A stretch of 64,000 nt of DNA from NCBI GenBank assembly GCA_003255025.1, contig QANY01008648.1:388932-452931 (forward strand), given 5' to 3'. Position 1 is the stretch's first letter; each line of letters opens with the position of its first letter. Source of the stretch: Datisca glomerata (Eukaryota; Streptophyta; Magnoliopsida; Cucurbitales; Datiscaceae). A program made the translations under genes and the position numbers. The notes under the pieces were generated by a model. That model made no database searches, was not told where the DNA came from, and worked only from the letters and a program-made list of their open reading frames with translations. Shown here one piece after another: positions 1 to 10,400 of the stretch.

Positions 1-538
1 CTTTTAATGACGGGGATTTTCCTCATTATAGCTATCGCAAAAACACTTATAATGACAGGGAATCCCCGTCATTAAAGCGTATATTTTAAAAAACTATCAT
101 GGAAAGGAAAAAACCTACCTTCCCATAATAGTTTTTTATTAATATTAGTTAACTTTAATCATCAACACCATCTTCTCCACAACCACAAACTTAACTCAAA
201 GAATTAAATTAGATAAAGGTCAAAAGCAAAGCAAAACGCATACATAAACAAACACATATTAAAGCAGGTTTATGATATCTTGAGTGAGAAAGAATAAAAG
301 TTCAATCTCAAATGCAGAGTCTTCAATTGATAAATTAACAGTTAATAATTGATCTTTGTCTAAAAAGCATACTCTTGGAAATGACAAAAACAGATATAGA
401 TCCAAGTATTTTTGTAACCTTAGAAATAAGAAGTAAGAAAAATAAGTTCTATCAGCTAATCTCAAGAAATTAAATATAGCAGTTCCATGAGAAAATTGTA
501 TATAGAGTAATTCTACTTGGGCATAATGGGGCTTGCTG

Positions 539-628
539 CATTATTCTCCATTCATATTTCCTACTCTTACCCCCACCATAGCTCTTTCTGAGCTCTTTAA
601 CAAGCATACCATCTTTCTCTACATCAAA
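539..628 (-). pseudogene. ALDH3-like aldehyde dehydrogenase exon fragment inside the CACTA element
   Basis: About 30 codons on the minus strand read like the N-terminal helix of plant family 3 aldehyde dehydrogenases. The pattern is FD-EK---LVKELRKSY-GGK-RKYEWRI, to be compared with the family's LV-ELR-SF-SGKT-SYEWR--QL. Similarity stops abruptly after EWRIMQ, where the reading frame runs into unrelated sequence. No catalytic Cys/Glu region is present, so this cannot be an active enzyme. Its position inside a CACTA element suggests transduplication of a host exon. Identification rests on one short motif recognised by eye; a chance resemblance is possible. Confidence 0.45.
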
Positions 629-2335
629 CTTTGATCTCTTCTCTTCTTCTACCTTCATCATTGTTATCACATCACTTGCACCACACCTCATGGGATTACT
701 GATAGTTTAAACGTTTAAGATTACTGACAACTTAACAAAAACAAAACAAAAAGAGAAAGAAACAAATGAAAAATAGAAAGAAAAAGAGAGTTTACTTACG
801 CGTACGAAGAGAAGATAGGACAAGGCTTGGAGAAAGAAATGTACATTTTCTTGGACCTTTTTGTGATCGGTTGATGACATGAATAGCCTCTGCTTTTGCC
901 ATTACCAACTGGACTGATATGTTAAAATACATGAATAAATTAGTGATCAAGTCATGCATGCCTTCTTAATTCCCTATCTATTGGCAAATGTAATCACAAA
1001 ATTTGTACAAAAATAAATAGGAAAATTGGTACATTCTTCCATCTTTCTGTTGATTTTAGACCTCTAATTTTCAATTACTAGTTAAATAGATATATAACAT
1101 TTAAGAGATTAATTCACGACTATTTTGTACAAGAAAAATAACTAAAAATTATTAAAAGAAAGTAGAGGTCTAAAATCAGCTAAAATAATAGTAAACTTTA
1201 CATTTACCCTCATCTGTGTTCAATTATCCACCAAATGTATTGTGTGGCTGAAGAAACAACCCAATATATCCAGCAAAGAAGAAGAAGAAAATAATTCTAC
1301 TTTCTTGACTAAAGATGAAGTACAGTTGTAAAATTAATTAGTATAATAATGCATAAATTAATTGATAAAATTTCTGAATCTCATTCCTAAATAATAAATA
1401 CATAGTAGAATGATAGTGTTTCACAAAAGAGAATGTCCAATCCAATTGTAAGTGCAAAACAAGAAGCAGCAAAAAGAACACAACACCTGAAGCTTAAAAA
1501 AAGCTCAGTGAAGTGGCTTCCCATGCTTCTGAAAATTCAACCACTGACCACGAGCTTATACAAAAGCTTTGTGTATTCTTCAATGGTGGAAGTTGGTTGC
1601 ATCAGCGATGAGATAGCTTGGTGCAGTGATTAAGACCAACATTAATCGACTACTTAATTACATACCTCCTTGCTCATTAATGTCCTAGGGATGATCTTGT
1701 TCGAATCAATTCAAAAAATCCCACATGAGATTAGTCCATTTTAGACAGAAATTTGAAACACAAAAGCTTTGTGTATACTTGTTAACTCTTTACTCATGCA
1801 TATTAATTTTCTAATCTTTAGATCACTCATTCCTCTTGTTCATTTTTTGAGTAAAAAGTATTATTTATTAACTTATATTTCTTCAAAGGGTATAAATCCA
1901 TTTGTTTCTCTACCATTTGCACACCAGTTGTAAAAGACCAAGATGAGAAAGCTACTTTATTCATTTTGTTTCAAGGTCCATAGATACATTATGCATATTT
2001 ATAACATTAACATATAAATAAAGTCAGAAATATGCATTCAAGAATTAAAGCTAGCATCCAGACGAGTTATTGGGGTAATTGACAATCTTACTATTATGAG
2101 ACATACAGATCTCACATATCACCCAAGGAAAAACAATAGATCTCACATCAAAACAAAAATTACAAAACAAACAACAAAAAATAAACACAAACAATGAATC
2201 TCACGTATCATCCAAGGACAAAAATAAAATATGAGAAAGCAGACTGTACAAGACAACTCATTCGAAAATGGTATTGATGTAAAACCTCCATGAGAAGTAC
2301 AGATCCCCAAAAAATACTGAAACTTTGAGTTGGTT

Positions 2336-2900
2336 TTTTCTTCCTCTTGAATAACCAAATCCCTAAAAAATCCCAAATCTCAAATTAGATCTGAAACAAA
2401 ATACAGATCTAAAACCAAAATCGTGAACTTAGGGTTGAGCTCCCCTATTCTCGCGGGGGATTACGCAAGTTTTAGGGCGGCTTCAATGGGAGCTTTAGGT
2501 TACTACCGGAAGGGAAAAATGACTCTCTCTGACGGAGGAGGACGCTGTCAGCAAGAACAGATCTAAGGAGATGGAGAGAGAAAGAGATGGAGAGCCACAA
2601 AGAAAATCCCAAATCTCGGTGAGCCCCTCTTGAATAAAAAAATCCCTAAAAATCCCAAATCTCAAATTAGATCTAAAACAAAATACAGATTTACAACCAA
2701 AATCGTGAACTTAGGGTTGAACTCACCTATTTTCGTTGGGGGTTGTGCAAGCTTCAGGACAATTTCAATGAGAGCTTGAGGTCACTACCAGAAGGGAGAT
2801 ACGACTCTCTCTGGTAGATGAGCTCGCTATCAGCAAGACCAGATCTAAGGAGACGGAGAGAGAGAAAGATGGAGAGCGAGACAGAGAAAGACTGAGGGAG
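2336..2900. repeat. Two-copy tandem duplication, period ~282 bp
   Basis: A segment beginning with AAATCCCTAAAAA/AATCCCAAATCTC and running through AATCGTGAACTTAGGGTTGA, ACTCTCTCTG and GATCTAAGGAGA is repeated head to tail. Landmarks TCGTGAACTTAGGGTTGA occur at ~2421 and ~2703. The copies have diverged noticeably and end in GAGAGAGA-rich sequence. It sits inside the CACTA element. The minus-strand open frame over the second copy is low-complexity Ser/Leu and not a believable gene. Confidence 0.75.
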
Positions 2901-3248
2901 CGATGACACTGAGCCAGAGAGAGAGACGGTGATGGAAGAGAGAGAGAGAGAAAGATGGAGTAGATGGAGATGGAGTTGAGGGAGAGAGATTAGGATTATA
3001 ACATGGCATTTTTTAAAATAAAGGTAACATGAAAGTGTAAAAAATAATGTAATAAAAAAAGAAAAATGATTTTGACAGATTTTAGAATTATTTGTCATAG
3101 TAGATGAGCATATTAAGACAGGTTATTTAAAAGCTGTCATATTAGCTAAAAACAAACCACTTCAGCACTTGTTTTTTTATGACAGGTTTAAGGTACTTGT
3201 CGTAAAAACCAGTATCCTGCTGTCACGAATACCCTTTTTGTAGTAGTG

Positions 3249-5390
3249 TATGTCCATAAAGTAGCGTATAATAACTATTCATTTGTATTTAGTTATTTCT
3301 CATACATTGATATTATTGAAATTTTATGAATAATTGAAAATTTTATTTTAAATTAAAGTGTGTTTATAAATTACTCAAGTCATGGAACTTTCATCAATGG
3401 ATGAATAGTGTAGACAGAGGCGTCTCCAAATGAACTTTTATGAGAAAGTTTAGAACGATATTCACAGTCTTAGGATCAACTGAGCAATCGAATCCAACTA
3501 CAACTGTTAGGTTGAGCCAATGGATGCCAGTCTTGGGGCATGAGAGTGGAGACTCAAACGGTTAACCTAGACATGTTATGAACATGTTGAATATATCGAT
3601 AACAAATTAATTTAGAACCCAAAACCGTTTACCAAGCTCAAAATCTAATTGTTACACATTAAGAGTATTTTCATAATTATATTAATCCTTAGGTGAATAA
3701 GTAGCTTGACTTAGTTAGTTGCAATATTTGATATGTTAAATGAGTGAGTTTGACTTGATGGGCAATACTTCGACTGTGGGATTGTAATTTAATTAAATTA
3801 GAGTTACGTGACTCATAGATATGAAAATTTGTGGTTCAATTATGAGAGCAATAATATAACCTTATACTTTATTGATGGGTGTGTGAATAAATTTACATGG
3901 TCAGATATTCATTGAATTGAGTCATTGATTAAGACTTGTGAATTATACAAGACAATTCACTATTATATTTCTTTTATTCTCAGTCAATAAAAGAGTTAAA
4001 AAAATAATAACAAGATGAATGAAATGACAATTTTAAATTCTACTCTTGTTACTGATATTGATGATGGGTATTATGTTAAAATATTTTATGAACCGTGAAA
4101 ATAAAAAGGGTTTATTTTACACTAACAGAAAACATAACGCGCATGAATCGAGAGTTGATTCGACATCGAACCTATAGTGGAGTCGTATGATGTCAGGATT
4201 AAATAGGTCAAGAACTTATGGAGATAAATTCGTGGGGTATTTGAATCCTTAGCTTTGTTCATATGGGTCCATTCGGTTTCGAAAATCGCTCATAAGAACA
4301 GGAATAGAGAAACAAAGTAAATGCGATGGATGATGTCACTTAATTAGTCAAGTGTGATTATATGTATTGAAATTAATTAATTTATTACTTTTTAATTATT
4401 AGATAATTAGTAAATAAAAATTTAATTAATTAATTAATTGATAATGATGAATTAATTTATCAATTGGATTGATGAATCTTGATATAACTCAAAATTTAGG
4501 GAAGATTGCAATTTTTGGCAATTATAAATATATGGGTTGAATTTTTGGAAATTTAAAAATATATGGGTATATTTATAAATATCAAAAATTATATTTTATC
4601 AATATCTTAAAGTAATCTGATTGCAGATAGATCTTGGCTAAGTTACAGTTGCTTGTTAAAAAATAAAAAGGAGAAAAACAGTTTCCTCTCCCTCCAGGTT
4701 GCCGCTGAAAATTATATTGAAGGAGGAAATTTTCAATTTTTCTTCTTCAATCGTTTTGAGAGCCTACACTCAAATTTCTATACAAAATTTTCGTGAGATA
4801 TATTTCTAAAATTAACAAGTGGTTGTTGGTGGATGAAATTCGTAAATCGTTCTTGGAGTTCCCGAAGCTTGAAGAACACGAAGAACGCTCAAAGGAATTC
4901 TGTCAGTTCAAAAATTCTCCAATACAAAGTATAGGTGAAAATTTGTTTATAATATTAACTTCTCGTTTAATGTCGTATATGCATAATCGCACGTTGTTTG
5001 ATTTTAAGTTATTTAATTTGATTAAATATGTTAATTGGAAAGTTTTTGATATTCCACCCACGAACCGTTCATGGTTCAAACTTGTTTCTAATTAATTTTA
5101 AAACCAACCAGTCCCAACATTTACTATTGTTGCTTCTAATATTAAATGAGAGAAATATCTTTTCTCCATAAGAATCGTATGAGTTGATGCACTATCTATC
5201 AGACATACATCTTGAACATTAATTTTTTACTCCATCTAGTAATTTGTAAAAGTTATATTTATTCGTTAACAAAAGAAATAATAAAGTTTTATTTATGAAG
5301 AAACTATAAAATAAATTTTTTATAGTCTTGTAATTGAAAGCAATTAGAGAGACAACAAAATAAAATGAGAAATGTAAGATTAATTAAACA
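3249..5390. other. Gene-free stretch, LTR-like
   Basis: No convincing gene. Parts of 4660-5119 resemble the R-U5 portion of a plant copia LTR: a CCTCTCCCTCC run, then CTTGGAGTTCCCGAAGCTTG and a CCAACA end near 5119. A TGTTGA start could lie near 3585, but no matching target duplication or primer binding site was found. The 100-codon open frame at 4793-5095 has no recognisable domain and lies across this LTR-like sequence. Best treated as a possible old solo LTR. Confidence 0.25.
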
Positions 5391-5429
5391 ATGTGTGCAT
5401 GATTAAAAATATTATCTACGATCTCCATA

Positions 5430-5860
5430 GACCGCTCGAGAAAGTCATAAACATCTAAGTGGGCCATGCCACTCAGGTACATCCAGTCATAAACATCTAA
5501 GTGGGTAATGCCACTCAGGTTGTAATCTTGCAACCTCAAGTGCATTCAGTCATAACGAGTCTTTGGAAGTATTACTATTTTTTTATGGTCATATATATCT
5601 TTTAAACTCTTTAAAAGATTAAGGGGATCTTTAATGGTGAGATATTCAGTTTTCAATCCTTCATGTAAATGGTGGAGGAGAAATATGATAGCTTTTGCTC
5701 AATCTTGCAGGGATGCTTGATTTCCTTCTTCAATTGTATTTCCTAGATTCATGGCTTCAAGGTGAACTTCCACATCAAGAGTCCATGATAAATAATTTTT
5801 GCCCGAAATGTCGAGAGCAATGAATTCGAGTTTTGTAAGATTTGAAATTTCTAGATCACT
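5430..5860 (-). pseudogene. Ty1/copia gag relic
   Basis: Read on the minus strand from ~5850 downward, one frame gives the hallmark copia gag N-terminus: L-KLEFIALDISGKNYLSW, then VHLEAM-LG-TIEEGNQAS and FLLHHLHEGLK-EYLTIKDP. After a frame change it continues with VILPKTRYD-MHLRLQDY. This is the UBN2/retrotran_gag_2 region that packages retrotransposon RNA in the cytoplasm. It is dead: there are in-frame stops, one where the family has Trp before MHLR. A ~45-bp duplicated piece (GTCATAAACATCTAAGTGGG at ~5445 and ~5485) sits at its 3' end. No pol or flanking LTR pair was recognised with it. Confidence 0.7.
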
Positions 5861-6653
5861 AATAATTGCATGATAAAATAATAGCGTAGTTAGAATAAAT
5901 AGATAGAAACATTAATGTAATAATATATTAAAATATAACATTAGATGATTCTAAGGACAAATCATAAATGAATAAATTTAGATATAGCAATAAATATTAA
6001 AATTCTATAGTAAATCAATTCTTATTTAAACAAACATTTATTTAAGAGCAACAAACGAATAACGACATAAACATATACCATAAAATATCTAATTTAGAGT
6101 TTTCTCTAATATTCAATACTATATTCTTTTATAAATATTTTATAACTCGTACTACTACCATAAAAAATTAGTGTTAAGTTATTATCTTATGTGTCATTGA
6201 ATTTAAGAAAAATTAATTTTATTTTAAATCTTGAACATGAAAATTATCTATCAATTGATAAAATAACATGTTAAACAATCTAATTGGAATATAAATTAAC
6301 AAATCATATTTTTTTCAGACAAATATATATTAAACATCTATTTTATAATAAGTGCCCAATTGTCATTATAAACATAAATTAGAATATGTTATGTAGCAAC
6401 ACAAAGAATTCTAATATATATTTCATTGGAAACTAATTCTAGATGAATACTCATAAACTACCTTGTATAAGACATATCTATTACCAACATAAAATAACTA
6501 GTTCTAGATGAATACTTATAAACTAACTTTTTAAAGTTATATCTAGTTAGCAAGCATGAAATAAAACAAGATCATTATCTAAGATTTGAGAAAACATTAA
6601 AACATAATAGAACAGTTAACAATAAAATTTTCACCTTAACAATAAATTGTGGT
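5861..6653. other. AT-rich stretch without a gene
   Basis: Very AT-rich sequence with no open frame longer than random and no repeat structure other than a short duplicated phrase (ACTAGTTCTAGATGAATACT-like, near 6435 and 6500). Confidence 0.5.
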
Positions 6654-6798
6654 TAAAGTTTCGTGTTAATAACGTATTATAAAATATAAGATGAATCAAG
6701 AATGCAATAAGTAAAATATCTTAAGAAGAATAAAGTTTCGTGTTAATAACGTATTATAAAATATAAGATGAATCAAGAATGCAATGAGTAAAATATCT

Positions 6799-6806
<8 letters not shown>
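6654..6806. repeat. 77-bp tandem duplication
   Basis: TAAAGTTTCGTGTTAATAAC begins at 6654 and again at 6731, and the two 77-bp units differ by only about one base (AATAAGT versus AATGAGT). The high identity points to a recent duplication. It runs directly into a GAA microsatellite. Confidence 0.9.
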
Positions 6807-6829
<23 letters not shown>

Positions 6830-6942
6830 AAGAAGAAGATGAAGAAGAAGAAGATGAAGAAGAAGAAGATGAAGAAGAAGATGAAGATGAAGAAGATGAA
6901 GAAGAAGATGAAGAAGATGAAGAAGAAGATGAAGAGAAAATC
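6802..6942. repeat. GAA/GATGAA microsatellite
   Basis: An uninterrupted (GAA)n run passes into GAAGAT/GAAGAA mixed units to about 6940. The open frame across it is only Lys/Met and is an artefact of the repeat. Confidence 0.95.
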
Positions 6943-7394
6943 AATTATTTATCTTGATTTTATTCATGGGGAATTTCTTATTTTTATAGGCAACATAAGA
7001 GAAATGTATAAGAATGAAACTTACAATATTTATTTAAGAATGTTACTTCTAATGTAAATGAGAGAGTTAAGAATAAACGAGTTAGGAGTGGGGAGAGTTA
7101 GAGAAGTTGAGAGTTAAAAACGATGACATCTAACTTATGTATTTACAAGAATTTTTTTTAATTCTTATCTTTCTACCTCATTGTTCCTCTCTTAGAATTT
7201 TGAGAACCCCTAACATAACTCACATGTTCCAGATGTTGGAACAAAAACTGCAGTGAGTACTGTTTAAATGTGTTTTAAACCAACACACCATTACCATCCT
7301 CACCCTCATCCATGTTCTTTTCTTAAATTCCAACATTATTTCATCAGCATATTAATATGTCAATATGCACATCATCCTTTCCAATAAAAGGATC

Positions 7395-7660
7395 TATGAA
7401 CCCGCTTACATTCTAGAAAAGATTGAACTTGAGATTGCTAAAGTTAAAGAGGAAGCTCTTTTAAGAAAGAAATTCTTAAAAAAGTTGAAAAGTGGTTGGC
7501 TGCATGCGATGAAGAGTGTCAGCTTGAGGAGTATAGTAGGGTTAAGTTTTTCCAAGTCTTATTTCCTAACTTTTGGCATCACTGCTATTGCGTCCCTATC
7601 GCTTTTGATGTTTGTTCAGGATGAAAATCAATATGATGCTAGAACTTGTCTCTTGAATAG
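7395..7660 (+). pseudogene. MAP65 (microtubule-associated protein 65) gene fragment with an intron
   Basis: The plus strand reads EPA-ILEKIELEIAKVKEEAL-RK and then, after a one-base frame change, KVEKWLAACDEECQLEEYSR, followed by DENQYDAR. This matches the conserved spectrin-like core of plant MAP65/PRC1/Ase1 cross-linkers (pattern: IAKAKEEALSRK-ILEKVEKW--AC-EE-WLE-Y-RD-NRY-A). Between EYSR and DENQY lies a ~79-bp GT...CAG segment (about 7549-7620) that behaves as a small intron, so the copy came from genomic DNA and not from mRNA. Homology ends at about 7655; the rest of MAP65 is absent and the frame is broken, so it is non-functional. Confidence 0.7.
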
Positions 7661-7925
7661 GCGTGTTCCTCATATTGCACCTGTGAGGACTTCATATCTT
7701 GAAGAGTTGATTTATGATGGCGTGTAAAAATGAAATCGCCTCTTCAAGACGTGATTTCTAATGTGGTGAGAAGTGTATCATTTTTCTAAATAGCTTCAAA
7801 ACTATATTGTTTTTTTTAAAGGCACCTACTCACATAACCCCCTCCCCACCCCCAACTTCCAATGATATTTTCTTTTTACCAACTTCTAATGAAATAACTT
7901 TGTCTCAAAATCAATATAATCCCTT

Positions 7926-8143
7926 GAACTTCAACAACTTCCCCATCAGTTCTTAAGCTTTGGCTGTTAATAAAGATATCTCCTTCCAAAGTTCTATGAT
8001 AATGGTGTTAAAATACATTTTTATCATAAAAGAACTTCAACAACTTCCCCATCAGTTCTTAAGCTTTGGCTGTTAATAAATATATCTCCTTCCAAAGTTC
8101 TATGATAATGGTGTTAAGATACATTTTTATCATAAAAGTACTT
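7926..8143. repeat. 106-bp tandem duplication
   Basis: GAACTTCAACAACTTCCCCA starts near 7926 and 8032. The two units are nearly identical through ACATTTTTATCATAAAAG. No coding content. Confidence 0.9.
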
Positions 8144-8639
8144 ATTTAAAGAGAGTAAATTGATTTTAGATCGAAGTTTAGAGGACATTAAGATATCAAC
8201 TCATACACACACGTACATGCACATAAGTGTGTGTTCAAAGTTTTTTTATACAACACATTTATTCCATTCTTCTTCTACAACTTTTTATTAAATTTTTTAA
8301 TTAATATTAGCTAAAGAGATGTTTTTATCCGTCTTAAGGTCAATCATTCGTCAAACTTGATGTTTATTAAAAGATGTTTATATAAACTAAGCTATATATT
8401 CGTTTTGTACGCACACTAAAATACTTAATAAACAAAATAACATTTTAGTTGAATTCATTTTAACACTATAACGCATATATAATTTCAAGGGTCATTAATT
8501 ACGTACATACTGTAGAGTAATTGAGACTATAAAGAGTTGCAGAGAATGAGTTTATTTCACTTCTACATGCATCACATGTTTTAGAGACTCGTCATGTCAT
8601 ATCATATCTTTTTTTTTAACTAGCAAAAAGCTAAATAGA

Positions 8640-8985
8640 CTCAACAACCAAATAATCCATATAATAGTAGAATGAGAAACCCTTCAAGCTACAAGATCAT
8701 CAATTGAAAGGCTAAACAACACAAATATATTGCCAGCTACGGATAATAGAGACAGCAAGGTTCAAGTCTAACGCTAGTAATGATCATTCATGTAAAGCTA
8801 AGGCCTCGGAAATCAAAACTGAAAAGGAATCCTCAAAATGCTTCAAGTAAGCACTAAACACACTGTCAAATTGATCCAAATAAGGCACCCAACCCCACAT
8901 CCACCCATATTGGTCGCTCCCTCCACATTCAGTTTAAAATATCTCTTGGGAGGGCTAACCCAAACTGGAAGAGAGATAAAAATTA
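8640..8985 (-). pseudogene. LINE-type RNase H (RVT_3) relic
   Basis: On the minus strand from ~8970 the reading WVSPPKRYFKLNVEGAT--GG-GVG matches the start of the RNase H-like domain at the C-terminal end of many plant non-LTR retrotransposon polyproteins (pattern PP-G--KLN-DGA---G-G-G). Downstream, fragments such as ALALHE fit the following helix, but stops and frame changes interrupt them. No reverse transcriptase part or poly(A) tail was recognised. A stand-alone RVT_3 host gene fragment is an alternative. Confidence 0.5.
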
Positions 8986-10400
8986 TAGTGTATAGTCGAT
9001 TTTAAAGTTTTACATGTAAGAATGACCTTTGTATTTTTTATATGTAAGAACAAACTATTTTTAATGTAGAAAGTTTCAAGTAATTGTAGAGTAACTGTTT
9101 TTCCTTTATAATAACAGATTCTAAAATTCCTTTAACTAATTGTAGAATGGCCTTCTTCCTCAATCGATTCTCAACAAATTCACAGAATATCCTTATCTTC
9201 ATTCATGGGCAATCTGATTAGATATCATGGAGTTGCTAATTGGCTTTGATTTTTTTATTCTGTTGCTACATTTTGTATCCCATTTAGATTCAGTTCTAGA
9301 GTATGCGTTATTTTTATTGATAAAAAAGGCTATGGTATTGTTCTTCCACCATTTTTGTTGATTAGATTCATGAGTCTGAGTCTCACATTTAAAATTTTGG
9401 TTTAATTTTCTGAAATAGATTTCCACCATTACATGCGGAGTGTTTCTTTTGCAGAGATTTTTATGCGCAGGGCTTGGATTTCACAAAATATGTTTCCTGC
9501 TCATTGTGGATTCTTGATTCGTATTACACAGTTTTGCGTCCAACTTTTAGAGGTAATTGTCTTTTTGAACTTTTTCTTTATTAATTTAGTTGAATAATTA
9601 ATTGAATTTGATTTTATAGATAGATTTTACCATCTTCATCATGCTCAAATTGAAACACATTATGTATCTTTGTCTTGTGTATATCTCTCATGTGCATATA
9701 GAAATTGAATTTTAGGCTATAAAGAAGAAAGCATGGGGCTGGTTTCGTTATAAACTGAGTAGGTTAGTGCTCTGCATGCATTTTGTCATGTTGTGATACA
9801 AGTTTTATCCCATGTAAATTTTTATACCTTCGAATTTTATTTTCTTATCTTTGACAAAACCTTGATAATGATTAAAACAAGAAACGGTTTTGGCAATACA
9901 ATGCCTTTCTTGTTGTCTCCAATACTTATATAGAGTTTCGTTGGAGCAAAGAGAGATTTACACATTCAACCTAAGACAAAAAAAGTTAAAAAAAAAAAAA
10001 GAAGAGTTGTTGAACTTTAGTTTCCGTGTTTGTTGTGACGTGATGAAATTTTTTAACTTAAAAGTAAAGGTTTTAAGTCGAACAATCAAAGCTTCCTTGA
10101 TTTATTGTTTTACCGAGTTTTTTTGTGATCCTCACAAAAAGAGTATGTAAAATCAGTTATTTATATTTGTATACAATATTTTGTTTATTAGTATAACATA
10201 TTTGATACTAATAAGTTAGTTTTTTTCTCATTTTTTCCCAGATGTCAATACCTATCATCATATTGTATCATGGGCAGTGGAATATTTTTAAGCAATGCGT
10301 TGATTATAAATTAAAATAGTTATCGATTGATATGATGAGTCAAACTTGATTTGATTGGTTTGTTGACGTCATAGATTATTTCGAAGCTTGATATGTCAAT
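8986..10400. other. No gene recognised
   Basis: AT-rich, with scattered short open frames lacking any recognised domain. It may include the 5' part and non-coding leader of the MULE relic that follows. Confidence 0.4.

Larger units (their letters stand above)
1..3248. mobile_element. CACTA (En/Spm-type) DNA transposon, right-hand part
   Basis: The right terminus is clear. Read on the minus strand from 3248 inward it begins CACTACTACAAAAAGGGTAT and continues with GACAGCAGG and ACGACAAG motifs, the usual form of plant CACTA ends. Short subterminal motifs built on a/gTGACAGG and TGTCAT lie at 3115-3225. At the other side (1-80) an inverted pair, AATGACGGGG and CCCCGTCATT, looks like subterminal sequence of the same kind. 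No second CACTA terminus was found, so the element probably continues left of the window. No CACTA transposase (TNPD-like) reading frame is visible, so this copy looks non-autonomous. It carries a host gene fragment at 539-628 and a tandem duplication at 2336-2900. The rest (roughly 650-2330) is AT-rich with no recognisable gene. Confidence 0.65.

Noticed and set aside
3585..5119. Solo copia LTR with TGTTGA...CCAACA limits
   Set aside because: Only the right-hand part looks LTR-like and the 5-bp flanks (GAACA, TTTAC) do not match; reported only as LTR-like sequence.
5440..5540. Short direct repeats as a CRISPR array
   Set aside because: Two copies only, inside a retrotransposon gag relic of a plant genome.
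6839..7057. Open frame made of Lys and Met
   Set aside because: It is the translation of the GAA/GATGAA microsatellite followed by chance sequence.
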